DNA of 28,979 nt, taken from a virus. Under the pieces are notes generated by a model that saw nothing but the letters and a program-made list of their open reading frames with translations, was not told the DNA's origin and searched no databases. Positions 23,058-28,979 of this stretch are shown here, one piece after another; the first letter of the stretch is position 1; each line of letters begins with the position of its first letter. The stretch covers positions 1 to 28,979 of the IMG/VR virus record IMGVR_UViG_3300038701_001381; one strand, written 5' to 3'. The position numbers and the translations under genes were made by a program.

Positions 23058-24703
23058 GCTTCAGCCCCCACACCCGACTTCATCATCGCCGCCACAGAGG
23101 GGCCTGCGTCAATCAGTTGCTGAGTCTCGGACTGCTGCTGACGCCCTTTCCTCATCTCTTCGACCGCATTCATGTCGTTAAGAAACCGGACAGGCATCGC
23201 GTTCACGTCTGCCAGATAAGGCACAATCTCGTCGAAGTTGAAGTGATCCATGGGCGCCGGGTTTTGTGCACTCGCAGCAATCTCCGCAGCCCACTGAATG
23301 GTCCGCATGGTGCCAGCGCCAGACTCAGCCTTCTGCGCACGGGACAGTGGGGAATCGTACTCGATCTTGTACTCACCCTCCGCCTCGGTCAGCACCCGGG
23401 GCATCGGGGGCAGTTTCCCCTGACGACTCAGGATGTCCAACTCACGTTCGATCATAGGACCCAGAAGTTCGGACTGCTGTCGCCCCATCGTCGGGGCCAG
23501 CAAGGCTCCCTTCTCACGGGCTCGCTCCATGACCTCGGTTGCAGTCATCTGCGGCGTATCTACGAGGATCTGGAACAGGGTGACGAGGAATGCATCGTTG
23601 ATGACGGCGCGTTCATCGTTCATCATCTCATTGGCGATAGCCAGGCTGCCGGTAGGCAGTGTCTGGATCAGAGACCTGCCCTGCTCGTTCACACCACCGT
23701 AGTTCAGGGCACCGGGAGCCATGCTGAAGGAGTCCAGGACTCCATCATCGTAGGCCAGAAGTACCGGGTCCACGATCCGCTGACCCTGCTTCAGTACCGT
23801 CTTCTTCTCGGCATTCAGGGTCTTGATGGCTGGCAGTACCTGCATTGCAGGGCTTCGACCGTACAACTCGCCCGGGGTTGTCACATGTCGGCTGACTGGC
23901 ATTGGGAAGGTTTCGTACCCACCCTCACGAAGAACAGCCCGACCTTCCACGGAGACATAGATGGACCGGAAGGGCATCCCTTTGAAGTCTGCCCTGGATG
24001 AGTCCATCTCCTCGTTGGGGCGGATGCAGTGGATCACCTCGTAATTCTTGTCCGGGTTATTGTCCGCGTTCTCTGCGATACTCTTCGGAACCTGGTCCTC
24101 GAACTGCTGAATCATCTGCCGAACTGTCATCGGGAACCGTCGATATGCCGTATCCACGATGCCCTGGTGGTTGACGCAGAAGAACACCTCGCCCAGGAAC
24201 ATGGACTTGTACCGGATGCCGTCCTTCCTGCCCCGAACCATCATGTCATCTATGAACATAGCACCGGTACCGAACGCACCCAGGGACATATAGATCTCGT
24301 GGATCTGGGACGCGAAGTTGGCGTTCGGCATGTACCGGTACTTGAACAACAACCGGTTCACTTCATCGAACCATAACCGAACCTCCCGCATCTTCATCAG
24401 ATCCGGGTTGGTGGCGTTCAGTTGGTGCCAGATCCCGTTTCGGGGGGTCAGCATCGACTCCATAGCGGAAGAAAACCGGGTCAGTGCGATGGATGCTGTG
24501 GAGTCGAACTGTTCTTGGGTCCGCTTCTCACCCTTGGACACATCGGAGTAATTCCCCGCCTCGAACAGGGTGCTGTAGCTGGGCCAGACCCGTTCGGCCA
24601 CTTCTTCCCAGTGTGATTCCCAGTTCGAGCGGTCACCCTTGAGCTGATCCGCCCTTTTGATGACAGCATCGGCACGGGAGTCTTGACCCAGATTCTCAGC
24701 CAT
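23054..24703 (-). CDS. Portal (head-tail connector) protein
   Basis: A 549-residue protein of the podovirus head-to-tail joining family. Recognisable parts: ADQLKGDRSNWESHWEEVAERVWPSY, FDSTASIALTRFSSAMESMLTPRNGIWHQL, VRLWFDEVNRLLFKYRYMPNANF, GTGAMFIDDMMVRG and a C-terminal segment of the kind RAQKAESGAGTMRTIQWAAEIA. Twelve copies should form the DNA gate and the base for the adaptor protein. ATG 24703 lies 3 bases after the preceding stop. Confidence 0.94.
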   Translation of the reverse strand: MAENLGQDSRADAVIKRADQLKGDRSNWESHWEEVAERVWPSYSTLFEAGNYSDVSKGEKRTQEQFDSTASIALTRFSSAMESMLTPRNGIWHQLNATNPDLMKMREVRLWFDEVNRLLFKYRYMPNANFASQIHEIYMSLGAFGTGAMFIDDMMVRGRKDGIRYKSMFLGEVFFCVNHQGIVDTAYRRFPMTVRQMIQQFEDQVPKSIAENADNNPDKNYEVIHCIRPNEEMDSSRADFKGMPFRSIYVSVEGRAVLREGGYETFPMPVSRHVTTPGELYGRSPAMQVLPAIKTLNAEKKTVLKQGQRIVDPVLLAYDDGVLDSFSMAPGALNYGGVNEQGRSLIQTLPTGSLAIANEMMNDERAVINDAFLVTLFQILVDTPQMTATEVMERAREKGALLAPTMGRQQSELLGPMIERELDILSRQGKLPPMPRVLTEAEGEYKIEYDSPLSRAQKAESGAGTMRTIQWAAEIAASAQNPAPMDHFNFDEIVPYLADVNAMPVRFLNDMNAVEEMRKGRQQQSETQQLIDAGPSVAAMMKSGVGAEA

Positions 24704-24706
24704 AAT

Positions 24707-24907
24707 TTATGATCCCAGCAGCTTCTTACGTGCGGTCTCCGGTTCGTTGGATACCTCTCCGGCAAGAATAGTGGATGATCTTCCTTGTGCCAACTGGCGA
24801 CGTTTCCGCTCTTCAGCAGCAGCCGCTTGCACAGATGCGTCGTCTTGAGTGGGTGCCGGGGGCGGGGGAGGGGGCGGTGTGGGACCACCACCAAACAGAC
24901 TGGACAT
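24707..24907 (-). CDS. Small proline-rich protein between terminase and portal
   Basis: A 66-residue protein, MSSLFGGG followed by a run of prolines and then DDASVQAAAAEERKRRQLAQGRSSTILAGE and ETARKKLLGS. Very similar layouts (short hydrophobic start, proline run, RxSTIL, terminal KLLG) sit next to portal genes in many phages. Its role is unknown. I chose ATG 24907, with AGGAGA 8 bases upstream; the longer frame up to 24964 has no such site and runs into the terminase gene. Confidence 0.75.
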   Translation of the reverse strand: MSSLFGGGPTPPPPPPPAPTQDDASVQAAAAEERKRRQLAQGRSSTILAGEVSNEPETARKKLLGS

Positions 24908-24941
24908 AGACTCGTCTCCTAGTTTACCTTCGTGAACGCTA

Positions 24942-26477
24942 TCACCCGAGTACGGGGGCGTCAAGCCCCTTGGCTACCGGGGTCCTGTTTCTTCGTGCAG
25001 CCCGGATATCTCTCCGGGCTACGGGTTCCGCGAAAGTGAGTACTAAGGCATCACCGTCATCAGGCGACCGCCCGATCCGTTTCTTCAGTTCATCTTTCCG
25101 TTCCAGGATGATCTTGTCCCGGGCAGCCCCGTACTCTTTATACTCAACTGCCGTCAGATCGGTGTACAGGTCCGCATCCTTGTCGATGCAGCCTCCATCA
25201 GCCAACCAATCCCGAAGGTAAGCATACATGTCGGTCCGCTTGTAGGCATACTCTGCCCGGGTGGATGGGCCGCCGAAGGCCACCTCCCGGGTCTTGTACT
25301 TCATACTCTTCAGGATCTCGACTACTGCAGACCCCATGCCCTGGTCAATGAACACGGCATCCGGGTTATATTTGTCCATCAACCACGCAATCTTCCGGGC
25401 CGAGTCCATGAACGTGGGTGCCCGCCACTTGGTCGGCGGGATACCCTGCGCATCTTTACCGTGACGGAACCGGGCCACACAGTAGTCGTTGTTACCCCTA
25501 CCAATGTCCACACCCATGATCAGCGGGGCATCGGGGTCCGGCACCGGCTCCCGCTTCTGCGCCTCCACCACCAGCTCTCTCGATATGAATTGTGCTTCAC
25601 CCTGCCTCGGAAACTGCCCTTTCACCTCGACACGGGCTTCGTCACTGTCTTCCCCGTGCATTTCGATGATCCGGTTGTAGACCGACTGGTCCACCCCCTC
25701 CACCGTTCTGCTGTCAATGCTCTGGGTCTGCCAGAACTTCGCATTCGTATGGAAACAGTCGAAGAACCGACCGCTTGCCCGTCGCGGGTTCGAGTAGCAT
25801 ATCCACAGTCGCATCTCCGCCAGGTCCGTAAAAAACCCGTCTGACACGCTCCATATATTGTCCGGGATGCCCGACGCCTCGTCCATGATCAACAGCATGC
25901 CGATCATACTGTGGGCGCCGGCGAACGCATCCGGGTTCTCCTCGCTCCACGTCTGGGCATCGGCGTAGTAATACTGAGTGTCGATCTTGAGCTGCTTCTG
26001 CAGGAGCTGGGCGAACCACGATGCCGGGCGGACGCTCATCGCACTCCTCTCGAACCAGTGCGAGTTCAGTCCCATGGTGACCCACTTCCCCACCTCGGCC
26101 ATGGTCCTTGATCGTAACTGTGCCTCGGTGTTCGCCGTGATGATCTCGGTCCCGCCCCACCACGTACTCATGAACCAGTCCGATATCATGCCCACCCCTG
26201 CGGACTTCCCGATACCGCGCCCACTGGACCGGGCCAGGTATAAGGGAGTCGGTGGGAGGCCGATCCGACGCTTCTCCTGGTCAAGCTGTAGATGGTCCGC
26301 GATGCGCAGCATGTCATCCCGCTGCCAGGCTCTCGGTCCCTCAAACATCTCCAATGGGGTTTTCTCCTGCCCCCAGGGGAAGTTGTACAGGGAAAACTCA
26401 TACGGGTTGTACTTATACTGGAGCAGGTCCTTCATCAGATCCTGCTCACGGGCGGTGGGTTTTGCCTTCTCAGCCAT
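24942..26477 (-). CDS. Terminase large subunit
   Basis: A 511-residue packaging motor. The ATPase domain has a Walker A of the form SSGRGIGKS at 84-92 and Walker B LLIMDE at 195-200. The nuclease domain has D324 in GVDIGRGNND, a second acidic site in VFIDQGMG and a third in DDGDALVLTFAEP. It cuts and packages genomic DNA through the portal. I chose ATG 26477 (MAEKAK), overlapping the small-subunit stop by 8 bases; a GTG at 26489 would add four residues. Confidence 0.94.
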   Translation of the reverse strand: MAEKAKPTAREQDLMKDLLQYKYNPYEFSLYNFPWGQEKTPLEMFEGPRAWQRDDMLRIADHLQLDQEKRRIGLPPTPLYLARSSGRGIGKSAGVGMISDWFMSTWWGGTEIITANTEAQLRSRTMAEVGKWVTMGLNSHWFERSAMSVRPASWFAQLLQKQLKIDTQYYYADAQTWSEENPDAFAGAHSMIGMLLIMDEASGIPDNIWSVSDGFFTDLAEMRLWICYSNPRRASGRFFDCFHTNAKFWQTQSIDSRTVEGVDQSVYNRIIEMHGEDSDEARVEVKGQFPRQGEAQFISRELVVEAQKREPVPDPDAPLIMGVDIGRGNNDYCVARFRHGKDAQGIPPTKWRAPTFMDSARKIAWLMDKYNPDAVFIDQGMGSAVVEILKSMKYKTREVAFGGPSTRAEYAYKRTDMYAYLRDWLADGGCIDKDADLYTDLTAVEYKEYGAARDKIILERKDELKKRIGRSPDDGDALVLTFAEPVARRDIRAARRNRTPVAKGLDAPVLG

Positions 26478-26982
26478 CCACCACCTCACCGTTCTCGATT
26501 AAAGCAGGCTGCCTTTTGTTTTCCACCCGGGCACGGGCCTCCTGGATCACTTCACCCATGTCCACGGTAACCCCTACGTCGATCTGCTTCTTTTCCCCGT
26601 ATCTGGCACGATTCTTGACAGACAGTAGCCACTTACGAGTGTTGATCCGAAGAGCGTCGCGCTGTACATCGGAGGGCATTCCATAGGGATCGCTCATGCC
26701 ATCCGCGATGTCGATCATCTCATCCTCCACATGACCACTCCCGATAGCGTCTGCCTCGTAATACTCATCCAACCGTTTCGGATCGGCGTGTATCCATCGA
26801 CGCAGCCTGCCGGCGTCCGGGGCGTTGTGGTTCTCTCGACAGTACGATGTGAGCGTACCCCCACCCCTGATCCAGTCGAGGAACTGTTCCCAGGTGTACT
26901 CAGTAAACGGGGGATGGCGGTCCAGCTTTGGCGGCTGGAGCCAATGAGGGATGCCTGTTTCTATGAAAAGTGGTGTCTTCAT
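26470..26982 (-). CDS. Terminase small subunit-like protein
   Basis: A 170-residue DNA-recognition subunit. It has a helix-turn-helix-like N-terminal region, WEQFLDWIRGGGTLTSYCRENHNAPDAGRLRRWIHADPKRLDEYYEAD, and the common C-terminal pattern DALRINTRKWLLSVKNRARYGEKKQIDVGV of the Sf6-type small terminases. It is the first gene of the late operon and directly precedes the large subunit. I chose ATG 26982; the frame extends to 27000 without a better start. Confidence 0.85.
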   Translation of the reverse strand: MKTPLFIETGIPHWLQPPKLDRHPPFTEYTWEQFLDWIRGGGTLTSYCRENHNAPDAGRLRRWIHADPKRLDEYYEADAIGSGHVEDEMIDIADGMSDPYGMPSDVQRDALRINTRKWLLSVKNRARYGEKKQIDVGVTVDMGEVIQEARARVENKRQPALIENGEVVDG

Positions 26983-27055
26983 ATCACGGGAGTCTAGCAC
27001 GAGTGGGGGTGGTGGAGAAGATGTGGATGCCGTGGGTTCCTGGTTCCAATGGGTT

Positions 27056-27350
27056 TGTGGATAACTTATTTTTTGAGAAATTGTTACGCGGGATCTGGGT
27101 AGTTAAGGAAACCCTTATATAGGTATTTTAAAATTTTATTCGCGGGATCTGGGTTGATCCCCACACTCACAGACGCAACCCGGATTCCCTGCCCCCACCC
27201 CCGGTACACTCCCCCCTCTGGCGCACGGGATCCGGGTTGCCTGGTTGCCTGGTTGCCAGTGGGGAGGTGGCCGGATACCCATTGGATAGGTAGCCGGGTA
27301 GCCGGGTTGCCTATCCACTAGGTACATGTATCCATTGGGGTTGTGGATAA
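27056..27350. other. Candidate replication origin / control region with two DnaA boxes
   Basis: Two perfect DnaA boxes (TGTGGATAA on this strand, the complement of TTATCCACA) lie at 27056-27064 and 27342-27350, within a 12-base identical block TTGTGGATAACT. Between them are an AT-rich stretch (27110-27140, TATATAGG through AAATTTTATT), iteron-like repeats, triple CTGGTTGC (27233-27256) and an 8-base inverted pair TGGATAGG/CCTATCCA (27283-27290, 27310-27317). The combination resembles a host-DnaA-dependent origin. No gene is present from 26983 to 27714. Confidence 0.5.
27087..27240. repeat. Iteron-like repeats, GGGATCYGGGT family
   Basis: CGCGGGATCTGGGT occurs perfectly at 27087-27100 and 27141-27154. 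A third direct copy with ATCCGGGT is at 27223-27240 (GCACGGGATCCGGGTTGC). An inverted copy is at 27175-27192 and pairs with the third over 18 bases with two mismatches, so it could also form a cruciform. Such arrays usually bind an initiator or regulator. Confidence 0.65.
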
Positions 27351-27664
27351 CTCCCTAGGGCGCACTGTCACCACTGAGCCAATAACCCCACTGAACCTCT
27401 CAACCCCAGTGAATACAAAAGTACTCATTGGGGTGCCGGGATACCCAGTGAAGCAGTGCGACCAGTGCGCCCTAGGGAAAAGGTCGATTTAGGACTTAAA
27501 TTGCACGAGTGGTGACAGAGCGGCCATACGCTACGCAACCCCGATTTTGGCTCTCTCTCAAATGAGATTTTCATCTACCCCCATTTTCCCCCCACTAACC
27601 CGTTGTCTAGGGCGCACTGTCACCACATTGAAAAAAGGTTCATTGGGGTTGACATACCCAGTGA
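27333..27664. repeat. CATTGGGGT motif cluster, five copies
   Basis: CATTGGGGT lies at 27333-27341, 27426-27434 and 27641-27649; the inverted form ACCCCASTGA lies at 27385-27394 and 27403-27412, 18 bases apart. Two copies extend into a longer unit ending ATACCCAGTGA (27426-27451 and 27641-27664). The second of these sits on the early promoter. This looks like the binding site of a phage regulator. Confidence 0.65.
27355..27626. repeat. 20-base direct repeat with inverted partial copies
   Basis: A 20-base sequence beginning CTAGGGCGCAC and ending TGTCACCAC is identical at 27355-27374 and 27607-27626. A 15-base inverted copy (CAGTGCGCCCTAGGG) is at 27463-27477, matching 27353-27367. A 10-base inverted copy of the other end (GTGGTGACAG) is at 27509-27518. 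The core CCCTAGGG is itself a palindrome. Spacing and orientation suggest multiple protein-binding sites rather than a mobile element. Confidence 0.7.
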
Positions 27665-27677
27665 GGTGGTTTATGGT
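27649..27677 (+). promoter_or_regulatory. Sigma-70-like early promoter inside an inverted repeat
   Basis: A perfect -35 TTGACA (27649-27654), 17 bases, then TATGGT (27672-27677) as -10. Predicted start near 27684, about 30 bases before ATG 27715. The promoter is framed by a perfect inverted repeat GGGTTGAC (27646-27653) and GTCAACCC (27676-27683), 30 bases apart, so a repressor bound there would cover the -35 and the start site. Confidence 0.65.
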
Positions 27678-27714
27678 CAACCCACATACAGAGAAACACA
27701 AAGAGGACAACATC

Positions 27715-27933
27715 ATGAATGACTATGGAAAGATCAAATCGGTAAAACTCAAAGTACTTGCTACTGCAGCGTACGCATGTATTGAAACGGACAAACGTTC
27801 ACTAGATGTCAAACTATCACCCGGTAAACCGGCAGGCGCGTCCCTACGGGAGACTGTTGCCGATTTACGCGAAAAGGCAAAACGCCTTGAGTATCAGGCA
27901 AACCTGATCGAATTGGCAGATCAGTTGCTCTAA
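27715..27933 (+). CDS. Early protein of 72 residues, unknown function
   Basis: First rightward gene after the promoter. The product (MNDYGKIKSVKLKVLATAAY...) has an N-terminal basic part and a C-terminal helix, RETVADLREKAKRLEYQANLIELADQLL, likely coiled coil. The start is ATG 27715 with AAAGAGGAC upstream. The frame is open up to 27547, but that start would lie upstream of the promoter, so I reject it. Small unknown proteins at this position in phages are often host-takeover factors. Confidence 0.75.
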   Translation: MNDYGKIKSVKLKVLATAAYACIETDKRSLDVKLSPGKPAGASLRETVADLREKAKRLEYQANLIELADQLL

Positions 27934-27948
27934 GAGGAGGACAACATC

Positions 27949-28065
27949 ATGAACCGCTGCATCCTGCTCGCACTACTCCGGGACTATAACAACCCGGCTT
28001 CCAAAACCTACCGCTCGCCCATCATTGCACGGGTGATTGCGGAACAGATGAACAAAGGGGATTGA
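27949..28065 (+). CDS. Small early protein of 38 residues
   Basis: MNRCILLALLRDYNNPASKTY, ending IAEQMNKGD. It has a strong AGAGGAGG before the ATG at 27949 and begins 15 bases after the previous stop; its leader repeats that of the previous gene (GAGGACAACATCATGAA). The first ten residues are hydrophobic, the rest mixed. Function unknown. The site and operon position support it as a gene although it is short. Confidence 0.6.
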   Translation: MNRCILLALLRDYNNPASKTYRSPIIARVIAEQMNKGD

Positions 28066-28067
28066 TT

Positions 28068-28244
28068 ATGATTAATACTTTCGATGTACATCTCAGCACA
28101 GACCAAGGGTTGATCGTGATAGAGGGGATCGTATTGCATGAATCAGAGGGTGATGGTGACCATGCAACGGTATTAGCAATAGAATTATTGAGAGATGACG
28201 GAATTACAGGTGCCATCAGCCCGATCCTCATCATATGCCACTAA
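28068..28244 (+). CDS. Small early acidic protein, 58 residues
   Basis: Starts at ATG 28068 with AAAGGGGATTGATT just before it and begins 2 bases after the previous stop. The product MINTFDVHLSTDQGLIVIEG followed by IVLHESEGDGDHATVLAIEL looks like a small acidic beta protein. No family is recognised. Confidence 0.62.
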   Translation: MINTFDVHLSTDQGLIVIEGIVLHESEGDGDHATVLAIELLRDDGITGAISPILIICH

Positions 28245-28253
28245 CCCAGTGTC

Positions 28254-28297
28254 CCGGCTTTACCTTCTCCCACCATCACGGGAGAGGGTAAACCCGG
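28254..28297 (+). other. Strong intergenic hairpin
   Basis: Left arm CCGGCTTTACCTTCTCCC (28254-28271) pairs with right arm GGGAGAGGGTAAACCCGG (28280-28297): 18 positions with one mismatch and one G-T wobble, and an 8-base loop. There is no T-run after it, so it is not a classic terminator. It may be an RNA stability element, a pause site or a regulator-binding structure between two small genes. Confidence 0.65.
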
Positions 28298-28334
28298 CAA
28301 CATTGCCGAACATCGACAACAAAGAGGGTTGATT

Positions 28335-28568
28335 ATGAAAATCACAAAGCAGGACTATGCCGAATTAAAAAACGCAATCGAAAGTTCACCGATTTTCCCA
28401 CGACTCATGGAATACCGGGAGAAAGGATTGTCAGACAAGCGCTACAGGTGGGACTGTCTCTGGTCAATAAACCGCGAGTTCCGAAGTGGGTGGTTTGATC
28501 GTGTATACCAATACGCCGATGATACGCACGTCGATACCGCCCTTCGCAAAATCACTAACACAAAGTAA
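28335..28568 (+). CDS. Small early protein of 77 residues, unknown function
   Basis: ATG 28335 with AAAGAGGGTTGATT upstream, almost the same leader as the gene at 28068. The product, MKITKQDYAELKNAIESS, then EKGLSDKRYRWDCLWSI and DDTHVDTALRKIT, is the common small-phage-protein style with many aromatic and charged residues. No named family is certain. Confidence 0.72.
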   Translation: MKITKQDYAELKNAIESSPIFPRLMEYREKGLSDKRYRWDCLWSINREFRSGWFDRVYQYADDTHVDTALRKITNTK

Positions 28569-28584
28569 AAGAGGAAATAACACC

Positions 28585-28966
28585 ATGAACACCAACTATG
28601 TCAAAGCAAACCGGAAACAAATCATCTCGTCCCTGCAGTCATCCGACATTAGCCGCCGGATCGACAAAATGGACCTGCACACGGAATATAAGTACATCCT
28701 TCTGGACGACGCCAAGCGGGCAACGAAAGAATCCTATAAGCACGCTCGAGCGTTCGTCCACTGCAAAGTCTACGTCACAGCGAACCCAGGTACATACGGC
28801 CACCAGTTCATGGCGGCAATCTGGATCACGGTGGACGGTAAATGGTATCAGGCATCAGGGTCCATTACCGGCGGTTGCGGATACGATAAAATATCAACCG
28901 CTATCGACTCCGCTGTGCGCTCCATCGGGCTGGATAGTAAACAGGTCGATTATTTCGCCTCTCTCC
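28585..28966 (+). CDS. Truncated early protein, unknown function
   Basis: ATG 28585 with AAAGAGGAAATAACACC before it. The frame stays open to the window end; true phage sequence stops at 28966, giving about 127 residues. Middle part: AFVHCKVYVTANPGTYGHQFMAAIWITVDGKWYQASGSITGGCGYDKISTAIDSAV. The GGCGYD stretch with a following helix is seen in small phage proteins of unknown function. The last bases of the frame are adapter and code nothing natural. Confidence 0.7.
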
Positions 28967-28979
28967 AGATCGGAAGAGC
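28967..28979 (+). other. Illumina adapter remnant at the contig end
   Basis: The last 13 bases are AGATCGGAAGAGC, exactly the start of the standard Illumina adapter. This is untrimmed read-through, not biology. The right end of this window is therefore an assembly end, not a genome end. Confidence 0.95.

Noticed and set aside
22898-24001. Open + strand frame of 367 codons
   Set aside because: Lies antisense to the portal gene and has no recognisable domain; its openness follows from the codon bias of the portal gene.
27355-27626. 20-base repeat as attL/attR of an integrated element or a CRISPR remnant
   Set aside because: There is no integrase, cas gene or regular spacing; the inverted partial copies point to regulator sites.
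27547-27714. N-terminal extension of the first early gene
   Set aside because: Would start upstream of the likely promoter and its -35; ATG 27715 has a good ribosome-binding site shared with the next gene.
1-28979. tRNA or rRNA genes
   Set aside because: No cloverleaf-like or ribosomal sequence was recognised by reading; a tRNA search program would settle it.

Overview
This window is most of a tailed-phage genome of podovirus type, very probably a metagenomic or short-read contig. The virion module runs leftward from 26982 to 4511 in the order small terminase, large terminase, portal, Bbp19-like protein, scaffold, major capsid, tail-tube adaptor and nozzle proteins, T7 gp13/gp14-like internal proteins, two large ejection-type proteins, fibres and adhesin, lysis genes. 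It has T7-like virion logic but no phage RNA polymerase in view. Proteins such as the Bbp19-like one recall the BPP-1-like group of podoviruses. The host cannot be read from the sequence.

Left block, + strand (1-4499): the tail of an unrecognised gene, a VRR-NUC nuclease, a cytosine-C5-methyltransferase-like protein, and an SNF2-type helicase, joined by start/stop overlaps. The helicase is the remarkable gene. It carries two inteins, one in the Walker B motif (1537-2418) and one at a second conserved site (2869-3816). Each intein has intact-looking splice motifs. Where an in-frame homing endonuclease would normally sit, each instead has a complete endonuclease gene in the +1 frame, with its own Shine-Dalgarno-like sequence. 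The first is a zinc-finger/NUMOD3/Vsr-like (EDxHD) enzyme (1787-2374) and the second a zinc-ribbon/HNH-like enzyme with a C-terminal helix-turn-helix (3086-3748). The helicase frame stays open through both. If both inteins splice, the product is a normal-sized helicase of about 469 residues. A small signal-peptide-like protein ends this block, 11 bases from the converging late genes.

Middle block, - strand (4511-26982): a compact late operon of 26 genes, mostly joined by ATGA, TGATG or TAATG overlaps. Its few gaps include a strong UUCG-capped hairpin near the capsid genes. The distal end holds fibre genes, a glycine-rich adhesin, a GTA-type holin, an M15 peptidase and a tail-anchored membrane protein.

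Control region (26983-27714): about 730 bases without a gene between the divergent late and early blocks. It holds two perfect DnaA boxes, an AT-rich stretch, iteron-like repeats, a 20-base repeat with inverted partial copies, five copies of a CATTGGGGT-type motif, and a sigma-70-like promoter framed by a perfect inverted repeat. It is a good candidate for the replication origin and early/late switch.

Right block, + strand (27715-28966): five small early-type genes of unknown function with recurring ribosome-binding leaders and one strong intergenic hairpin. The last 13 bases (28967-28979) are the Illumina adapter sequence, so the right end is an artefact and the last gene is cut. The early genes probably continue through missing DNA into the left block.
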